Under the pieces are notes generated by a model. That model saw only the letters and a program-made list of their open reading frames with translations. It made no database searches and was not told the origin of the DNA. From NCBI RefSeq assembly GCF_017603825.1, contig NZ_CP072014.1:3038001-3102000 (forward strand): DNA of 64,000 bases, given 5' to 3'. The translations under genes were made by a program, and so were the position numbers. The DNA comes from Arthrobacter crystallopoietes (lineage in GTDB: Bacteria; Actinomycetota; Actinomycetes; Actinomycetales; Micrococcaceae). Shown here piece after piece: positions 17,983 through 25,311 of this stretch. Within the stretch, counting starts at the first letter, position 1, and each line of letters begins with the position of its first letter.

Positions 17983-18026
17983 AAAGGCGCTGGTGCTACC
18001 TCCCGGTAGGACCAGCGCCTTTTTGG
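17983..18026 (+). terminator. Rho-independent terminator after zapE
   Basis: A perfect 12-bp stem (AAAGGCGCTGGT with ACCAGCGCCTTT) and a 16-base loop, followed by further T residues. It lies between zapE and the convergent small antitoxin-like gene and can serve both directions. Confidence 0.9.
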
Positions 18027-18042
18027 CGTGCTCTAAGAGAAG

Positions 18043-18294
18043 TTATGCCGAAGGGCTGCTCTCATCGGTTGCGGCACCGGGGGTATTTCCACCATCTGCC
18101 CTGTCGATGAGGTTCGCGGCTTTGGCCTGCAGACCATCTACCTGCCCGGAGTACTTGCCGCCGGTCTTGCTGTCGATGAAATCTCCAGCCTTGCCGACGC
18201 CGTCCTTGAGCTTGTCGGAATTCTCGCCGACCAGATGAGCGGCCTTGTCCCTAAGCTGTCCGGCCTTACCCTTGAGCTCGTCGAATACAGACAC
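18043..18294 (-). CDS. MT0933-like antitoxin family protein
   Basis: An 83-residue helical, highly charged protein matching the MT0933 antitoxin family of Actinobacteria: S-V-F-D-E-L-K-G-K-A-G, K-D-G-V-G-K-A-G-D-F-I-D-S-K-T-G-G-K-Y. The K-T-G-G-K-Y motif is diagnostic. No toxin gene lies beside it; the neighbours are zapE and tRNA genes. The GTG at 18294 is chosen because GGGAGG then lies 5 bases upstream; the GTG at 18300 would touch the ribosome site. A well-formed promoter is visible upstream. Similar orphan copies are common in Arthrobacter, and whether they act as antitoxins is not established. Confidence 0.8.
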   Translation of the reverse strand: MSVFDELKGKAGQLRDKAAHLVGENSDKLKDGVGKAGDFIDSKTGGKYSGQVDGLQAKAANLIDRADGGNTPGAATDESSPSA

Positions 18295-18341
18295 AGACAC
18301 CTCCCTTCGCTCCTGGGAGCCGCATGCTCCCGCCTACTTCT

Positions 18342-18369
18342 ATCGTAGGCTCGAGGCAGGGCGCGTCAA
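18342..18369 (-). promoter_or_regulatory. Sigma-A-type promoter of the MT0933-like gene
   Basis: On the minus strand TTGACG (18364-18369) and TACGAT (18342-18347) are separated by 16 bases, about 50 bases before the start codon. The remaining bases of the 18295-18599 gap hold only this and the tRNA terminator; nothing else was recognised there. Confidence 0.6.
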
Positions 18370-18567
18370 TAGGCGGGTAGGCCTCGGTACAGGCCGTCGC
18401 AAGGAGACGTGTTATGCCTCTGGCACAGTCTTGTCAGACTGGCGCAAAGCTGCGTCAGCCAAAATTAGGTTAGAAGTGGTCCGGAAGGGAAGGGGCGGAG
18501 AGAAGCCCGGCTGCCAGGCAGGGGCAATAGCCCGGAATTCCTGGCTTGAGGTCATGACGGGTTAAAT

Positions 18568-18597
18568 GTAAAAACGGCTCCGAGGGGAGCGGTTCTT
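18568..18597 (-). terminator. Terminator of the minus-strand tRNA cluster
   Basis: Read on the minus strand, GCTCC-CCTC-GGAGC is followed by CGTTTTT just after the last tRNA-Val gene. The stem is short (5 bp plus weak flanking pairs) but the T run is clear. Confidence 0.6.
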
Positions 18598-18599
18598 TG

Positions 18600-18671
18600 T
18601 GGGCGATACTGGGATCGAACCAGTGACCTCTTCCGTGTCAGGGAAGCGCGCTACCGCTGCGCCAATCGCCC
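18600..18671 (-). tRNA. tRNA-Val (GAC), last gene of the cluster
   Basis: Full cloverleaf with a 7-bp acceptor GGGCGAT/ATCGCCC, anticodon stem CTTCC/GGAAG and loop CTGACAC, giving anticodon GAC. The discriminator is A and CCA is not encoded. The 72 bases are identical to the copy at 18823-18894. Confidence 0.95.
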
Positions 18672-18712
18672 TGGATCCTTCAGCATCGGCGCCGCAAGCG
18701 CAATGATCGGAT

Positions 18713-18789
18713 TGGAGCGGACGACGGGATTCGAACCCGCGACATCCACCTTGGCAAGGTGGTGCTCTAGCCAGCTGAGCTACGTCCGC
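18713..18789 (-). tRNA. tRNA-Gly (GCC), CCA encoded
   Basis: Acceptor GCGGACG/CGTCCGC, anticodon stem CCACC/GGTGG and loop TTGCCAA give anticodon GCC. The discriminator T is followed by CCA in the DNA, unlike the otherwise identical copy at 19081-19154. Confidence 0.95.
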
Positions 18790-18822
18790 GTGGAATGATG
18801 CCGGTAAACCGGACCATTTCCG

Positions 18823-18894
18823 TGGGCGATACTGGGATCGAACCAGTGACCTCTTCCGTGTCAGGGAAGCGCGCTACCGCTGCGCCAATCGCCC
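18823..18894 (-). tRNA. tRNA-Val (GAC), second copy
   Basis: Sequence identical to 18600-18671 with different flanks, so only the tRNA itself is repeated. Anticodon GAC, discriminator A, no encoded CCA. Confidence 0.95.
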
Positions 18895-18955
18895 ATAAAG
18901 GGTTTGTTGCATTGCTAAGCAAAACAACTGCAAGAACTCTGAAGTACCGTAACCG

Positions 18956-19026
18956 AGGTGGGGACGGGATTCGAACCCGCGTATACGGCTTTGCAGGCCG
19001 CTGCCTCGCCTCTCGGCCACCCCACC
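18956..19026 (-). tRNA. tRNA-Cys (GCA)
   Basis: Acceptor GGTGGGG/CCCCACC, anticodon loop CTGCAAA with anticodon GCA, short variable loop, discriminator T, CCA not encoded. It sits between the Gly and Val genes of the cluster. Confidence 0.95.
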
Positions 19027-19080
19027 GTGGCCTGCAGATTCAGGACCGGCCAGTAGAACTGGCACTTACAGTGACTTGCG

Positions 19081-19154
19081 AGCGGACGACGGGATTCGAA
19101 CCCGCGACATCCACCTTGGCAAGGTGGTGCTCTAGCCAGCTGAGCTACGTCCGC
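19081..19154 (-). tRNA. tRNA-Gly (GCC), first gene of the cluster
   Basis: Same mature sequence as 18713-18789, anticodon GCC, but CGC instead of CCA follows the discriminator. It is the promoter-proximal gene of the five-gene cluster Gly-Cys-Val-Gly-Val. Confidence 0.95.
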
Positions 19155-19169
19155 ATGTGGATTTCATCA

Positions 19170-19192
19170 AGTTTACCTCCGGTTTGACCGGA
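19170..19192 (-). promoter_or_regulatory. Possible tRNA cluster -10 box with adjoining palindrome
   Basis: On the minus strand a TAAACT box (19170-19175) lies 16 bases before the first tRNA-Gly, and TCCGGT-TTG-ACCGGA (19178-19192) directly precedes it. No clear -35 was found. The gap 19155-19456 otherwise holds only the promoter of the opposite tRNA-Val. Confidence 0.35.
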
Positions 19193-19384
19193 ACGTTTTC
19201 TCGATTTCCAACGAGTAAAGACTCTATAGGACGTTTTCCGCTTCGTCCAATCGAGGGTTCGAGAGCCGGTTTTACGGCGCATTTGCGGCGTCGAGTCGGC
19301 GTGCGCACACACCGGTTGAGGTCATACGAATCCTGACGGGGAGGCCGAGGACCTGGCGCGTCGGTACGACAAAATGCGCCGTTT

Positions 19385-19412
19385 TTGCGTCGGGGCGAAC
19401 GTCGGCTAACAT
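19385..19412 (+). promoter_or_regulatory. Promoter of tRNA-Val (CAC)
   Basis: TTGCGT (19385-19390) and TAACAT (19407-19412) with a 16-base spacer, about 45 bases before the tRNA. Position and spacing fit a vegetative promoter. Confidence 0.45.
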
Positions 19413-19456
19413 TCATAAACGATGCACGTCCGGTTAGCCCGGAGGGCGTCCCAGAC

Positions 19457-19528
19457 GGGCGATTGGCGCAGTGGTAGCGCGCTTCGTTCACACCGAAGAG
19501 GTCACTGGTTCGAACCCAGTATCGCCCA
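19457..19528 (+). tRNA. tRNA-Val (CAC)
   Basis: Acceptor GGGCGAT/ATCGCCC, anticodon stem CTTCG/CGAAG, loop TTCACAC, anticodon CAC. Outside the anticodon arm it differs from the tRNA-Val (GAC) genes at only a couple of positions, so the two isoacceptors are recent relatives on opposite strands. Discriminator A, no encoded CCA. Confidence 0.95.
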
Positions 19529-19540
19529 CCGTCAGAAGCC

Positions 19541-19576
19541 GGCCCCTTGCCTTTCCACAGGTAAGGGGCCGTTTTC
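19541..19576 (+). terminator. Terminator after tRNA-Val (CAC)
   Basis: GGCCCCTTGCCT pairs with AGGTAAGGGGCC (one mismatch) around a 6-base loop and is followed by GTTTTC. Confidence 0.85.
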
Positions 19577-19620
19577 GTTCCGGCAGGAAACCGTCAGCCG
19601 TCTCTGACATGATTCTTGGT

Positions 19621-20484
19621 ATGACTGATCCGGCACTGGCCCACAAAACCGACTTCGGGCGGATGTATTCACGCTCAACCACTGATCTGCCCAGTGTGCC
19701 GTCCATAACCACTGTCATCTCACAGGCACCCGTGGATCTGGGCGGCTGGTTTTCCCACATGGCGGCCACCGCCATGGCGCAGGACCACCGGCTGACAGAG
19801 GCGGCGGGCAATCCAGCGAAACTCCGGGCACTGGCGAAGGAGGCCTCGACGGCGGCGGAACGCTTCCGGGATGCCGCAGCGCTCCGCGGCGACCGGGTAC
19901 ATAGCTACTGCGAACAAGTCTCGCTGCGCGCCCTCGGCCGTCCGCACCGTATGGCTGAGGCCCGCGAGGAACTGAGGGCGAACGGGGAAGAGGCCTTCGC
20001 CGCGCGTTTTGACGAGTGGTGGGAGCTCTACCAGGTAGAACCGGTAGCACCCGAAATCACCGTGTGGAACGCCGAGGTCGGGTACGCCGGCACCCTCGAT
20101 CTCGTAGCCCGCATCGGGGGCCGGCTGTGCCTGATCGATTTCAAGACCAAAGGCACGGACCGCAACGGCCAGGTCAAGCCCATGGACGAAAAAGTTGTTA
20201 TGCAGTTGGTGGCGGGAATGAAAGCGCAGGAAAGCCTGGTGGACGCCCAGTCGGGGACGTGGGAACCGTGGGCGCACGGTGACTCCCCACTGCTGCTGGG
20301 CGTGGCTATTGGTGAGACCGAAGTACGGCCCATGCGGGCCAACCCGGAAGTGCTCAAGTACCACTGGTACAAGTTCTGCGCCTTGCGCCGGGTCTGGGAC
20401 CTGCAGCTGCAGGTGACCGACGCCGGCCGTGCGCTGCTGCCTATCGGTCCGCCCGCCGCTGTGCTGCGGACTGTGGCCGGATAA
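19621..20484 (+). CDS. PD-(D/E)XK nuclease-fold protein, uncharacterised
   Basis: A 287-residue protein whose central part carries a PD-(D/E)XK-type active site: the acidic residue in A-G-T-L-D-L-V, then L-C-L-I-D-F-K-T-K-G with the D-x-K core. A Q-L-V-A-G motif 20-30 residues later fits the Cas4/RecB-like nuclease pattern, which suggests DNA processing, but it lacks a visible Cys cluster and no DNA repair gene adjoins it. The N-terminal half is helical. The frame is open from inside the tRNA; the ATG at 19621 is preferred, with an in-frame ATG at 19609 as alternative and no strong ribosome site at either. Homologues seem common in Arthrobacter relatives. Confidence 0.65.
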   Translation: MTDPALAHKTDFGRMYSRSTTDLPSVPSITTVISQAPVDLGGWFSHMAATAMAQDHRLTEAAGNPAKLRALAKEASTAAERFRDAAALRGDRVHSYCEQVSLRALGRPHRMAEAREELRANGEEAFAARFDEWWELYQVEPVAPEITVWNAEVGYAGTLDLVARIGGRLCLIDFKTKGTDRNGQVKPMDEKVVMQLVAGMKAQESLVDAQSGTWEPWAHGDSPLLLGVAIGETEVRPMRANPEVLKYHWYKFCALRRVWDLQLQVTDAGRALLPIGPPAAVLRTVAG

Positions 20485-20538
20485 GGCCACTTAGACTGGA
20501 ACGGACACCGGCTGAGCGACAGTAAGGAAGATGAAGGC

Positions 20539-21114
20539 ATGACCGTCCTGAGTATTCGGATTATCGGAGACCCGGTGCTGCGCACCAAGGCAGAGCCGGT
20601 TCGCGACTTCGGCCCGGAGCTGGCCAAGCTGGTGGCCGACATGGACGAGACGATGGAAAGTGTGGAGGGCGCAGGCCTTGCAGCACCGCAAGTGGGAGTA
20701 AGCCTGCGGGTCTTCACTTATCTGATCGACGGGCAGCGCGGGCACGTCATCAACCCGGTCTTGGAGAACAGCGATGATTTTCAGGAAGACCAGGTGGAAG
20801 GCTGCCTCTCGATTCCCGGCCTGGGATACCCGGTGCGGCGGCGACGCTGGTCCCGTGTCACCGGCGTGGATGTCAACGGCAAGCCTGTTTCCTTGGAAGG
20901 CGAAGGCATGCTCGCACGCTGCTTCCAGCATGAAGCGGACCATCTGGACGGTGTCCTGTACATAGACCACCTCTCCGGTGATAATCGCAAAAATGCTCTC
21001 CGCTCCATCCGCGATGCCTCCTACAACTCCGTGGCCAAGGAAACAGAGGTCAAGCGCTCCTCCAGCGTTGGCTCGGGATTTGCGCGGGGAACGTTCGGAC
21101 AGCCCTCCGCATGA
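20539..21114 (+). CDS. def: Peptide deformylase
   Basis: A 191-residue metalloenzyme that removes the formyl group from new proteins. All three family motifs are intact: G-A-G-L-A-A-P-Q-V-G, E-G-C-L-S-I-P-G with the metal Cys, and Q-H-E-A-D-H-L-D-G with the metal histidines and catalytic Glu. A roughly 25-residue charged tail follows the core. The ATG at 20539 has an AAGGAAG site. It overlaps fmt by 4 bases (ATGA), coupling the deformylase with the enzyme that adds the formyl group. Confidence 0.95.
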   Translation: MTVLSIRIIGDPVLRTKAEPVRDFGPELAKLVADMDETMESVEGAGLAAPQVGVSLRVFTYLIDGQRGHVINPVLENSDDFQEDQVEGCLSIPGLGYPVRRRRWSRVTGVDVNGKPVSLEGEGMLARCFQHEADHLDGVLYIDHLSGDNRKNALRSIRDASYNSVAKETEVKRSSSVGSGFARGTFGQPSA

Positions 21115-22061
21115 CGGCGACTCCCAGACCTTTCCGCGTACTCTTTGCGGGAACGCCGCAGGTGGCCGTTCCCTCTTTGGAAAAACTCGTTGAATCAGGA
21201 TTCGAGATAGCCGCGGTACTGACGCGCGAAGATGCGCCGGTTGGCCGTAAGAAGACACTCACGCCCTCACCGGTAGCCGCCCGTGCCCATGAAATGGGCC
21301 TGCCCGTCATCCGGACTAACCGGATTGATGATGAGGCGATGGCCGCGATCGCCAAGACCGATGCGGACGTGGCGGCTATCGTCGCCTACGGAGGCTTGGT
21401 TCCGGAGCCGGCTTTGCAGATGCTGCGGCACGGCTGGATCAACCTGCACTTTTCCTTATTGCCGGCCTGGCGTGGTGCAGCTCCTGTCCAACATGCCGTC
21501 ATCCACGGCGACGACGTAACCGGCGCATCGACCTTCCTGCTCGAAAAAGGCCTGGATACCGGTCCCGTGTACGGGACCTTGACGGAAACCATCCGGCCGG
21601 AGGACACCAGCGGCGAGCTGCTGGCCCGTCTTTCGAACAGCGGGGCGGTCCTGCTTGCACAAACGCTCTCGGCCATTTCGGCGGACAAGGCAGTAGCCGT
21701 GCCTCAGTCAGGGGATGTGACCCTGGCTCCCAAACTAGGCCTTGAAGACGGCCGTATCGACTGGGACCAGCCGGCTCTGGCCCTGCGCCGCAGGATCAAC
21801 GGCGTGACACCGGAACCCGGTGCCTGGACGATGCTGCAGGGGCAACGGTTCAAGTTAGGTCCGGTTGTACTGCGGCAAGACCGGCGGGACCTGCGGCCCG
21901 GCCAGGTGGAACTGGCTGGGGGAGGCTCGGCCTCTGCCCTAGTAGGTACCGGATCCTGCGCCGTGCAGTTGCAACAGGTTCAGCCTGCGGGAAAGAAAAT
22001 GATGGCGGCGGCCGACTGGGCGCGCGGTCTCGGACAACGTGAGGATGTGCACTTCGAGTGA
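21111..22061 (+). CDS. fmt: Methionyl-tRNA formyltransferase
   Basis: A 316-residue enzyme that formylates initiator Met-tRNA using 10-formyl-tetrahydrofolate. The N-terminal formyltransferase domain has the F-A-G-T-P start, the H-F-S-L-L-P-A-W-R-G-A-A-P-V signature, and I-H-G-D-D-V-T-G-A-S-T-F; the C-terminal tRNA-binding domain begins near residue 205. It overlaps def upstream by 4 bases and rsmB downstream by 4 bases (GTGA). Confidence 0.95.
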   Translation: MTATPRPFRVLFAGTPQVAVPSLEKLVESGFEIAAVLTREDAPVGRKKTLTPSPVAARAHEMGLPVIRTNRIDDEAMAAIAKTDADVAAIVAYGGLVPEPALQMLRHGWINLHFSLLPAWRGAAPVQHAVIHGDDVTGASTFLLEKGLDTGPVYGTLTETIRPEDTSGELLARLSNSGAVLLAQTLSAISADKAVAVPQSGDVTLAPKLGLEDGRIDWDQPALALRRRINGVTPEPGAWTMLQGQRFKLGPVVLRQDRRDLRPGQVELAGGGSASALVGTGSCAVQLQQVQPAGKKMMAAADWARGLGQREDVHFE

Positions 22062-23608
22062 GCGGACAGGATAGACCGCAGGGTAACCGAAGGGGGCAGG
22101 GCCCCGAACGACGCCGCAATGCCGCCGGACGCGAACGCAACCGCGGGGGAGAGCGTTCCTTCTCCCAGTCCGCACCGGCGCAGCGAACACGCAAGGCGGA
22201 TCCGGCGCGGCTGGTAGCGTTCGAAGTGCTGCGTGCTGTTGACGCCGACGACGCCTATGCCAACCTCGTGCTGCCGGTAAAGATCCGGCAGCACCGGCTC
22301 GACAAACGTGACGCGGGCTTCGCCACCGAGCTGACGTACGGAGCACTGCGTGGCCTGGGCACCTACGATGCGATTCTGGCCCGTTGCGTTGACCGCCCGC
22401 TGGCCGAACTCGATCCGGCCGTGCTCGATGCGCTCCGCCTCGGGGTCCATCAGCTGCTGGCGATGCGGGTGCCCGCGCACGCAGCCCTGGACCAGACGGT
22501 CGGACTGGCGCGCGCTGTCATCGGAGCTGGCCCGGGCGCACTGGTCAATGCCGTACTGCGGAAAGTTTCCGCCAAGGAACTCGCCGGCTGGACCGAGGAA
22601 CTGACTGCCGGCCAGCAGGACGCCGTAGCCGCTGCAGCTTTGGTGCACAGCCATCCGGAATGGATTGTTAGGGCGATGCGACAGTCCCTCGTCGGGCACG
22701 GCCGCAGCGTCGGGGAAATCGAGGATCTGCTGGCTGCGGACAATGCCGCACCGGTGGTGAACCTCGTGGCCCTGCCCGGGCTCGGCACCCTGGACGAAGC
22801 GATTCAGGCAGGCGCGGAACCGGGCTCCCTGGTACAGGATTCGGCGCTGTTCTCCGGAGGCGACGTAGGACGTCTGGAATCCGTCCGGACGGGAACAACG
22901 AGAGTTCAGGATGCCGGCTCACAGCTGGTCGCCCGCGCCCTGGCCGAAGCGCAGACCCTGACCTCGGGTCCCGAGCGCTGGCTGGATCTTTGTGCCGGAC
23001 CGGGGGGCAAGGCCGCACTGCTGGCTGCCCTGGCCGCCAAGAAGTCAGCGACCCTGCTGGCCAACGAACCGGCCGAACACCGGGCCGAGCTGGTGCGGCA
23101 GTCTCTTCGGCCCGTCGACCGTGAGGTCTGGGAAGTCCGTACCGGGGACGGCCGTGACCTTGGCCAGTTGCAGCCCGAAGAGTTCGACCGGATCCTCGTA
23201 GACGCTCCCTGCACCGGCCTGGGTGCTCTGCGGCGCCGGCCCGAGTCGCGCTGGCGGCGCAAACCGTCCGACGTTGCCCAACTGGCGCCCTTGCAACGCG
23301 AACTGCTGGATTCAGCCCTGGCTGCGGTGAAGCCTGGCGGGTTGGTAGCGTACGTCACCTGTTCGCCGCACCCAGCGGAAACCACCGCCGTGGTCACCGA
23401 CGCGCTGCGCCGCCATCCTGACATTGAGCTGCTGGATTCGGCGGCGGCGCTGGATGCAGTCAGCCTGTCGGGAAATCTCCAGGCGGGCCATGCACAGACG
23501 GAAGGATCAACGGCCCAGCTCTGGCCGCATATCCACGGAACAGACGCAATGTTCCTGGGCTTGCTGCGCAAGAAGATCTCAGACAATTCAGCCGGAAACG
23601 CAAAGTAA
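22058..23608 (+). CDS. rsmB: 16S rRNA (cytosine-5) methyltransferase RsmB
   Basis: A 516-residue protein with a basic, disordered N-terminus (about 50 residues), a NusB-like RNA-binding domain (about 50-185) and a SAM-dependent methyltransferase domain. The SAM motif is [10 protein letters not shown], the substrate-stacking motif V-D-A-P-C-T-G-L-G, and the catalytic T-C-S-P-H; both cysteines of the m5C family are present. It modifies C967 of 16S rRNA in E. coli. The GTG start overlaps the fmt stop. Confidence 0.9.
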   Translation: MSGQDRPQGNRRGQGPERRRNAAGRERNRGGERSFSQSAPAQRTRKADPARLVAFEVLRAVDADDAYANLVLPVKIRQHRLDKRDAGFATELTYGALRGLGTYDAILARCVDRPLAELDPAVLDALRLGVHQLLAMRVPAHAALDQTVGLARAVIGAGPGALVNAVLRKVSAKELAGWTEELTAGQQDAVAAAALVHSHPEWIVRAMRQSLVGHGRSVGEIEDLLAADNAAPVVNLVALPGLGTLDEAIQAGAEPGSLVQDSALFSGGDVGRLESVRTGTTRVQDAGSQLVARALAEAQTLTSGPERWLDLCAGPGGKAALLAALAAKKSATLLANEPAEHRAELVRQSLRPVDREVWEVRTGDGRDLGQLQPEEFDRILVDAPCTGLGALRRRPESRWRRKPSDVAQLAPLQRELLDSALAAVKPGGLVAYVTCSPHPAETTAVVTDALRRHPDIELLDSAAALDAVSLSGNLQAGHAQTEGSTAQLWPHIHGTDAMFLGLLRKKISDNSAGNAK

Positions 23609-23616
23609 GGATCCAG

Positions 23617-24276
23617 ATGGCTCAGTGCTGCATACACCCAAGTATCTTGTCCGCCGATTTCGTCAATCTGGAGGCCGAGCTGGGGAGGATTGGTTCCGCC
23701 GACGCCGTGCATGTTGACGTCATGGACAATCACTTCGTGCCGAACCTGACCATCGGGCTGCCCGTGGTGGAGCGGATCCAGGAGATCAGCCGGCTTCCGT
23801 TGGATGCGCACCTGATGATTGCGGACCCGGACCGCTGGGCGCCGGCCTATGCGGATGCAGGCCTTGATTCAGTGACCTTCCATGTCGAGGCCGCATCCGC
23901 CCCCGTCCGCCTGGCCCGTGAGCTGCGCAAACGCGGGGCCAAGGCAGGCATGGCACTGAAGCCCGGCACCGCCGTCGAGCCCTACCTCGATCTGCTCCCC
24001 GAAATGGACATGCTGCTGATCATGACCGTTGAACCCGGATTCGGTGGGCAAGCCTTCCTTGATGTAACACTTCCCAAGATCCGTCGGGCAGCTTCGGCAA
24101 TAGCCGGTTCGGATCTGCCCGTGGCGATTCAGGTGGACGGCGGCGTGACCGAAGAAACCATCCAGCGGGCAGCGGAAGCGGGAGCTAACGTCTTCGTCGC
24201 AGGGTCGGCCGTATACGGTGCCGACGATCCGGATGCCGCGATCTCCGCCTTGCGCAAATCCGCCGAAGCAGCTTGA
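23617..24276 (+). CDS. rpe: Ribulose-phosphate 3-epimerase
   Basis: A 219-residue TIM-barrel enzyme that interconverts ribulose-5-phosphate and xylulose-5-phosphate. Family motifs: P-S-I-L-S-A-D-F near the start, [28 protein letters not shown] and V-D-G-G-V. It starts 8 bases after rsmB. Ribulose-5-phosphate is also the substrate of RibB encoded in the following riboflavin operon. Confidence 0.95.
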   Translation: MAQCCIHPSILSADFVNLEAELGRIGSADAVHVDVMDNHFVPNLTIGLPVVERIQEISRLPLDAHLMIADPDRWAPAYADAGLDSVTFHVEAASAPVRLARELRKRGAKAGMALKPGTAVEPYLDLLPEMDMLLIMTVEPGFGGQAFLDVTLPKIRRAASAIAGSDLPVAIQVDGGVTEETIQRAAEAGANVFVAGSAVYGADDPDAAISALRKSAEAA

Positions 24277-24278
24277 TG

Positions 24279-24302
24279 TGTCATGTATTACACGACATGA
24301 CA
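24279..24302. repeat. Perfect 8-8-8 inverted repeat after rpe
   Basis: TGTCATGT, eight bases, then ACATGACA, starting 2 bases past the rpe stop and 50 bases before the riboswitch. It has no T run. It could be an operator for the riboflavin operon promoter, which should lie in the following 50 bases, or a weak terminator for rpe. Confidence 0.55.
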
Positions 24303-24352
24303 GGAATATGAGGCCTGCGATGCAGGTTGTGGCAGAATAACAACCACAAACA

Positions 24353-24495
24353 ACGTGCTCCGGGGTCGGTGTAAGTCCGAACCGGCGGTTATAGTCCGCG
24401 ACCCGTCGCCACGGATTCCGCAAGGAATTCAGGGCAACGGTTGAGCCGGTGAAATTCCGGTACCGACAGTTAAAGTCTGGATGGGAGAAGCACGT
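24353..24495 (+). promoter_or_regulatory. FMN riboswitch (RFN element)
   Basis: The aptamer is closed by a perfect 7-bp P1 stem, ACGTGCT (24353-24359) with AGCACGT (24489-24495). The conserved core is present: CCGGGGTCGGTG, ACCGGCGG, GTCCGCGACCC, GGTGAAATTCCGG, CCGACAGT and AAGTCTGGATGG. It binds FMN and lowers expression of the riboflavin genes that follow. The variable arm is the only part that departs from the consensus. Confidence 0.95.
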
Positions 24496-24517
24496 ACAGT
24501 TGGCAGAACAGCCAGCG

Positions 24518-24598
24518 GTGCGTAGGTTCCGTGCGGAACCACGTCCACTGCCTGAACCTACCGCACTGTCGTTACCCCGGAGCCGCCGCGGCTTTCGG
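24518..24598 (+). promoter_or_regulatory. Riboswitch expression platform hairpins
   Basis: Two stems follow the aptamer. The first pairs GTGCGTAGGTTC (24518-24529) with GAACCTACCGCAC (24554-24566), one bulge. The second (24577-24598) is a 9-bp stem with a 3-base loop whose 3' arm runs into the GGAAAGGA ribosome site of ribM. No T run follows either, so control at translation start is more likely than transcription termination; this is inference. Confidence 0.55.
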
Positions 24599-24609
24599 AA
24601 AGGAACGAC

Positions 24610-25311
24610 ATGGATTTTCTGCGGTGGCTCTTTGAAGCTCAGATTCCCGTCGCCGGCAGTTCACTGCTGCTGCGCGAAGTCGTAGGGAACATCTTCGGCC
24701 TCCTCAGCGCCCTTGGCGGCATGCGCCGCAAGGTATGGGCGTGGCCCGTCGGTATCATCGGCAACGCCCTGCTGCTTACGGTGTTTCTCGGGTCGCTTTT
24801 CGGCTCAGCCAATACTGCGAATCTGCTCGGCCAGGCCGGCCGCCAAATCATGTTTATCGCAGTGGCGGTCTACGGTTGGCAGCGCTGGCGCCAGAGCAAG
24901 CAGGACGGCGCTGGCCATGCGGTAACCCCCCAATGGGCATCCGGCAAAGCCCGGATCGGCCTGGTGGCAGGCCTGATCCTAGGCACCGTCGCTCTGACTC
25001 CGGTCTTCGCCGCACTCGGTTCGTACGAACCTGTCTGGGCGGACGCCTGGACGTTTACGGGATCGCTGCTTGCCACCTATGGCATGGCGCGCGGCTGGGT
25101 GGAGTTCTGGCTGATCTGGGTGGCGGTCGACATCGTGGGAGTCCCGCTGCTGTTCAGTGCCGGCTACTACGCGTCAGCCTTCATGTACCTCTTCTACGGC
25201 GTGTTCACGCTGATCGGGTTCTTTGTCTGGTGGCAGGCCAAGAATCGGTCCAAGCCCGACGTTGAAACCCTTCTGCCGGTTGCCCGCGTCGGCGCAGGGG
25301 GCCGGTCATGA
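24610..25311 (+). CDS. ribM: Riboflavin transporter of the PnuC family (RibM/PnuX)
   Basis: A 233-residue integral membrane protein with about seven membrane segments and PnuC-family features: the W-P-V-G-I-I-G-N motif, W-R-x3-K after a segment, and the tail W-L-I-W-V-A-V-D-I-V-G-V-P followed by Y-Y-A-S-A-F-M-Y-L-F-Y. PnuC proteins usually import nicotinamide riboside, but members placed first under an FMN riboswitch in Corynebacterium and Streptomyces carry riboflavin, and this one has exactly that position. Start ATG 24610 follows AAAGGA; the stop overlaps ribD by 4 bases. Confidence 0.88.
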   Translation: MDFLRWLFEAQIPVAGSSLLLREVVGNIFGLLSALGGMRRKVWAWPVGIIGNALLLTVFLGSLFGSANTANLLGQAGRQIMFIAVAVYGWQRWRQSKQDGAGHAVTPQWASGKARIGLVAGLILGTVALTPVFAALGSYEPVWADAWTFTGSLLATYGMARGWVEFWLIWVAVDIVGVPLLFSAGYYASAFMYLFYGVFTLIGFFVWWQAKNRSKPDVETLLPVARVGAGGRS

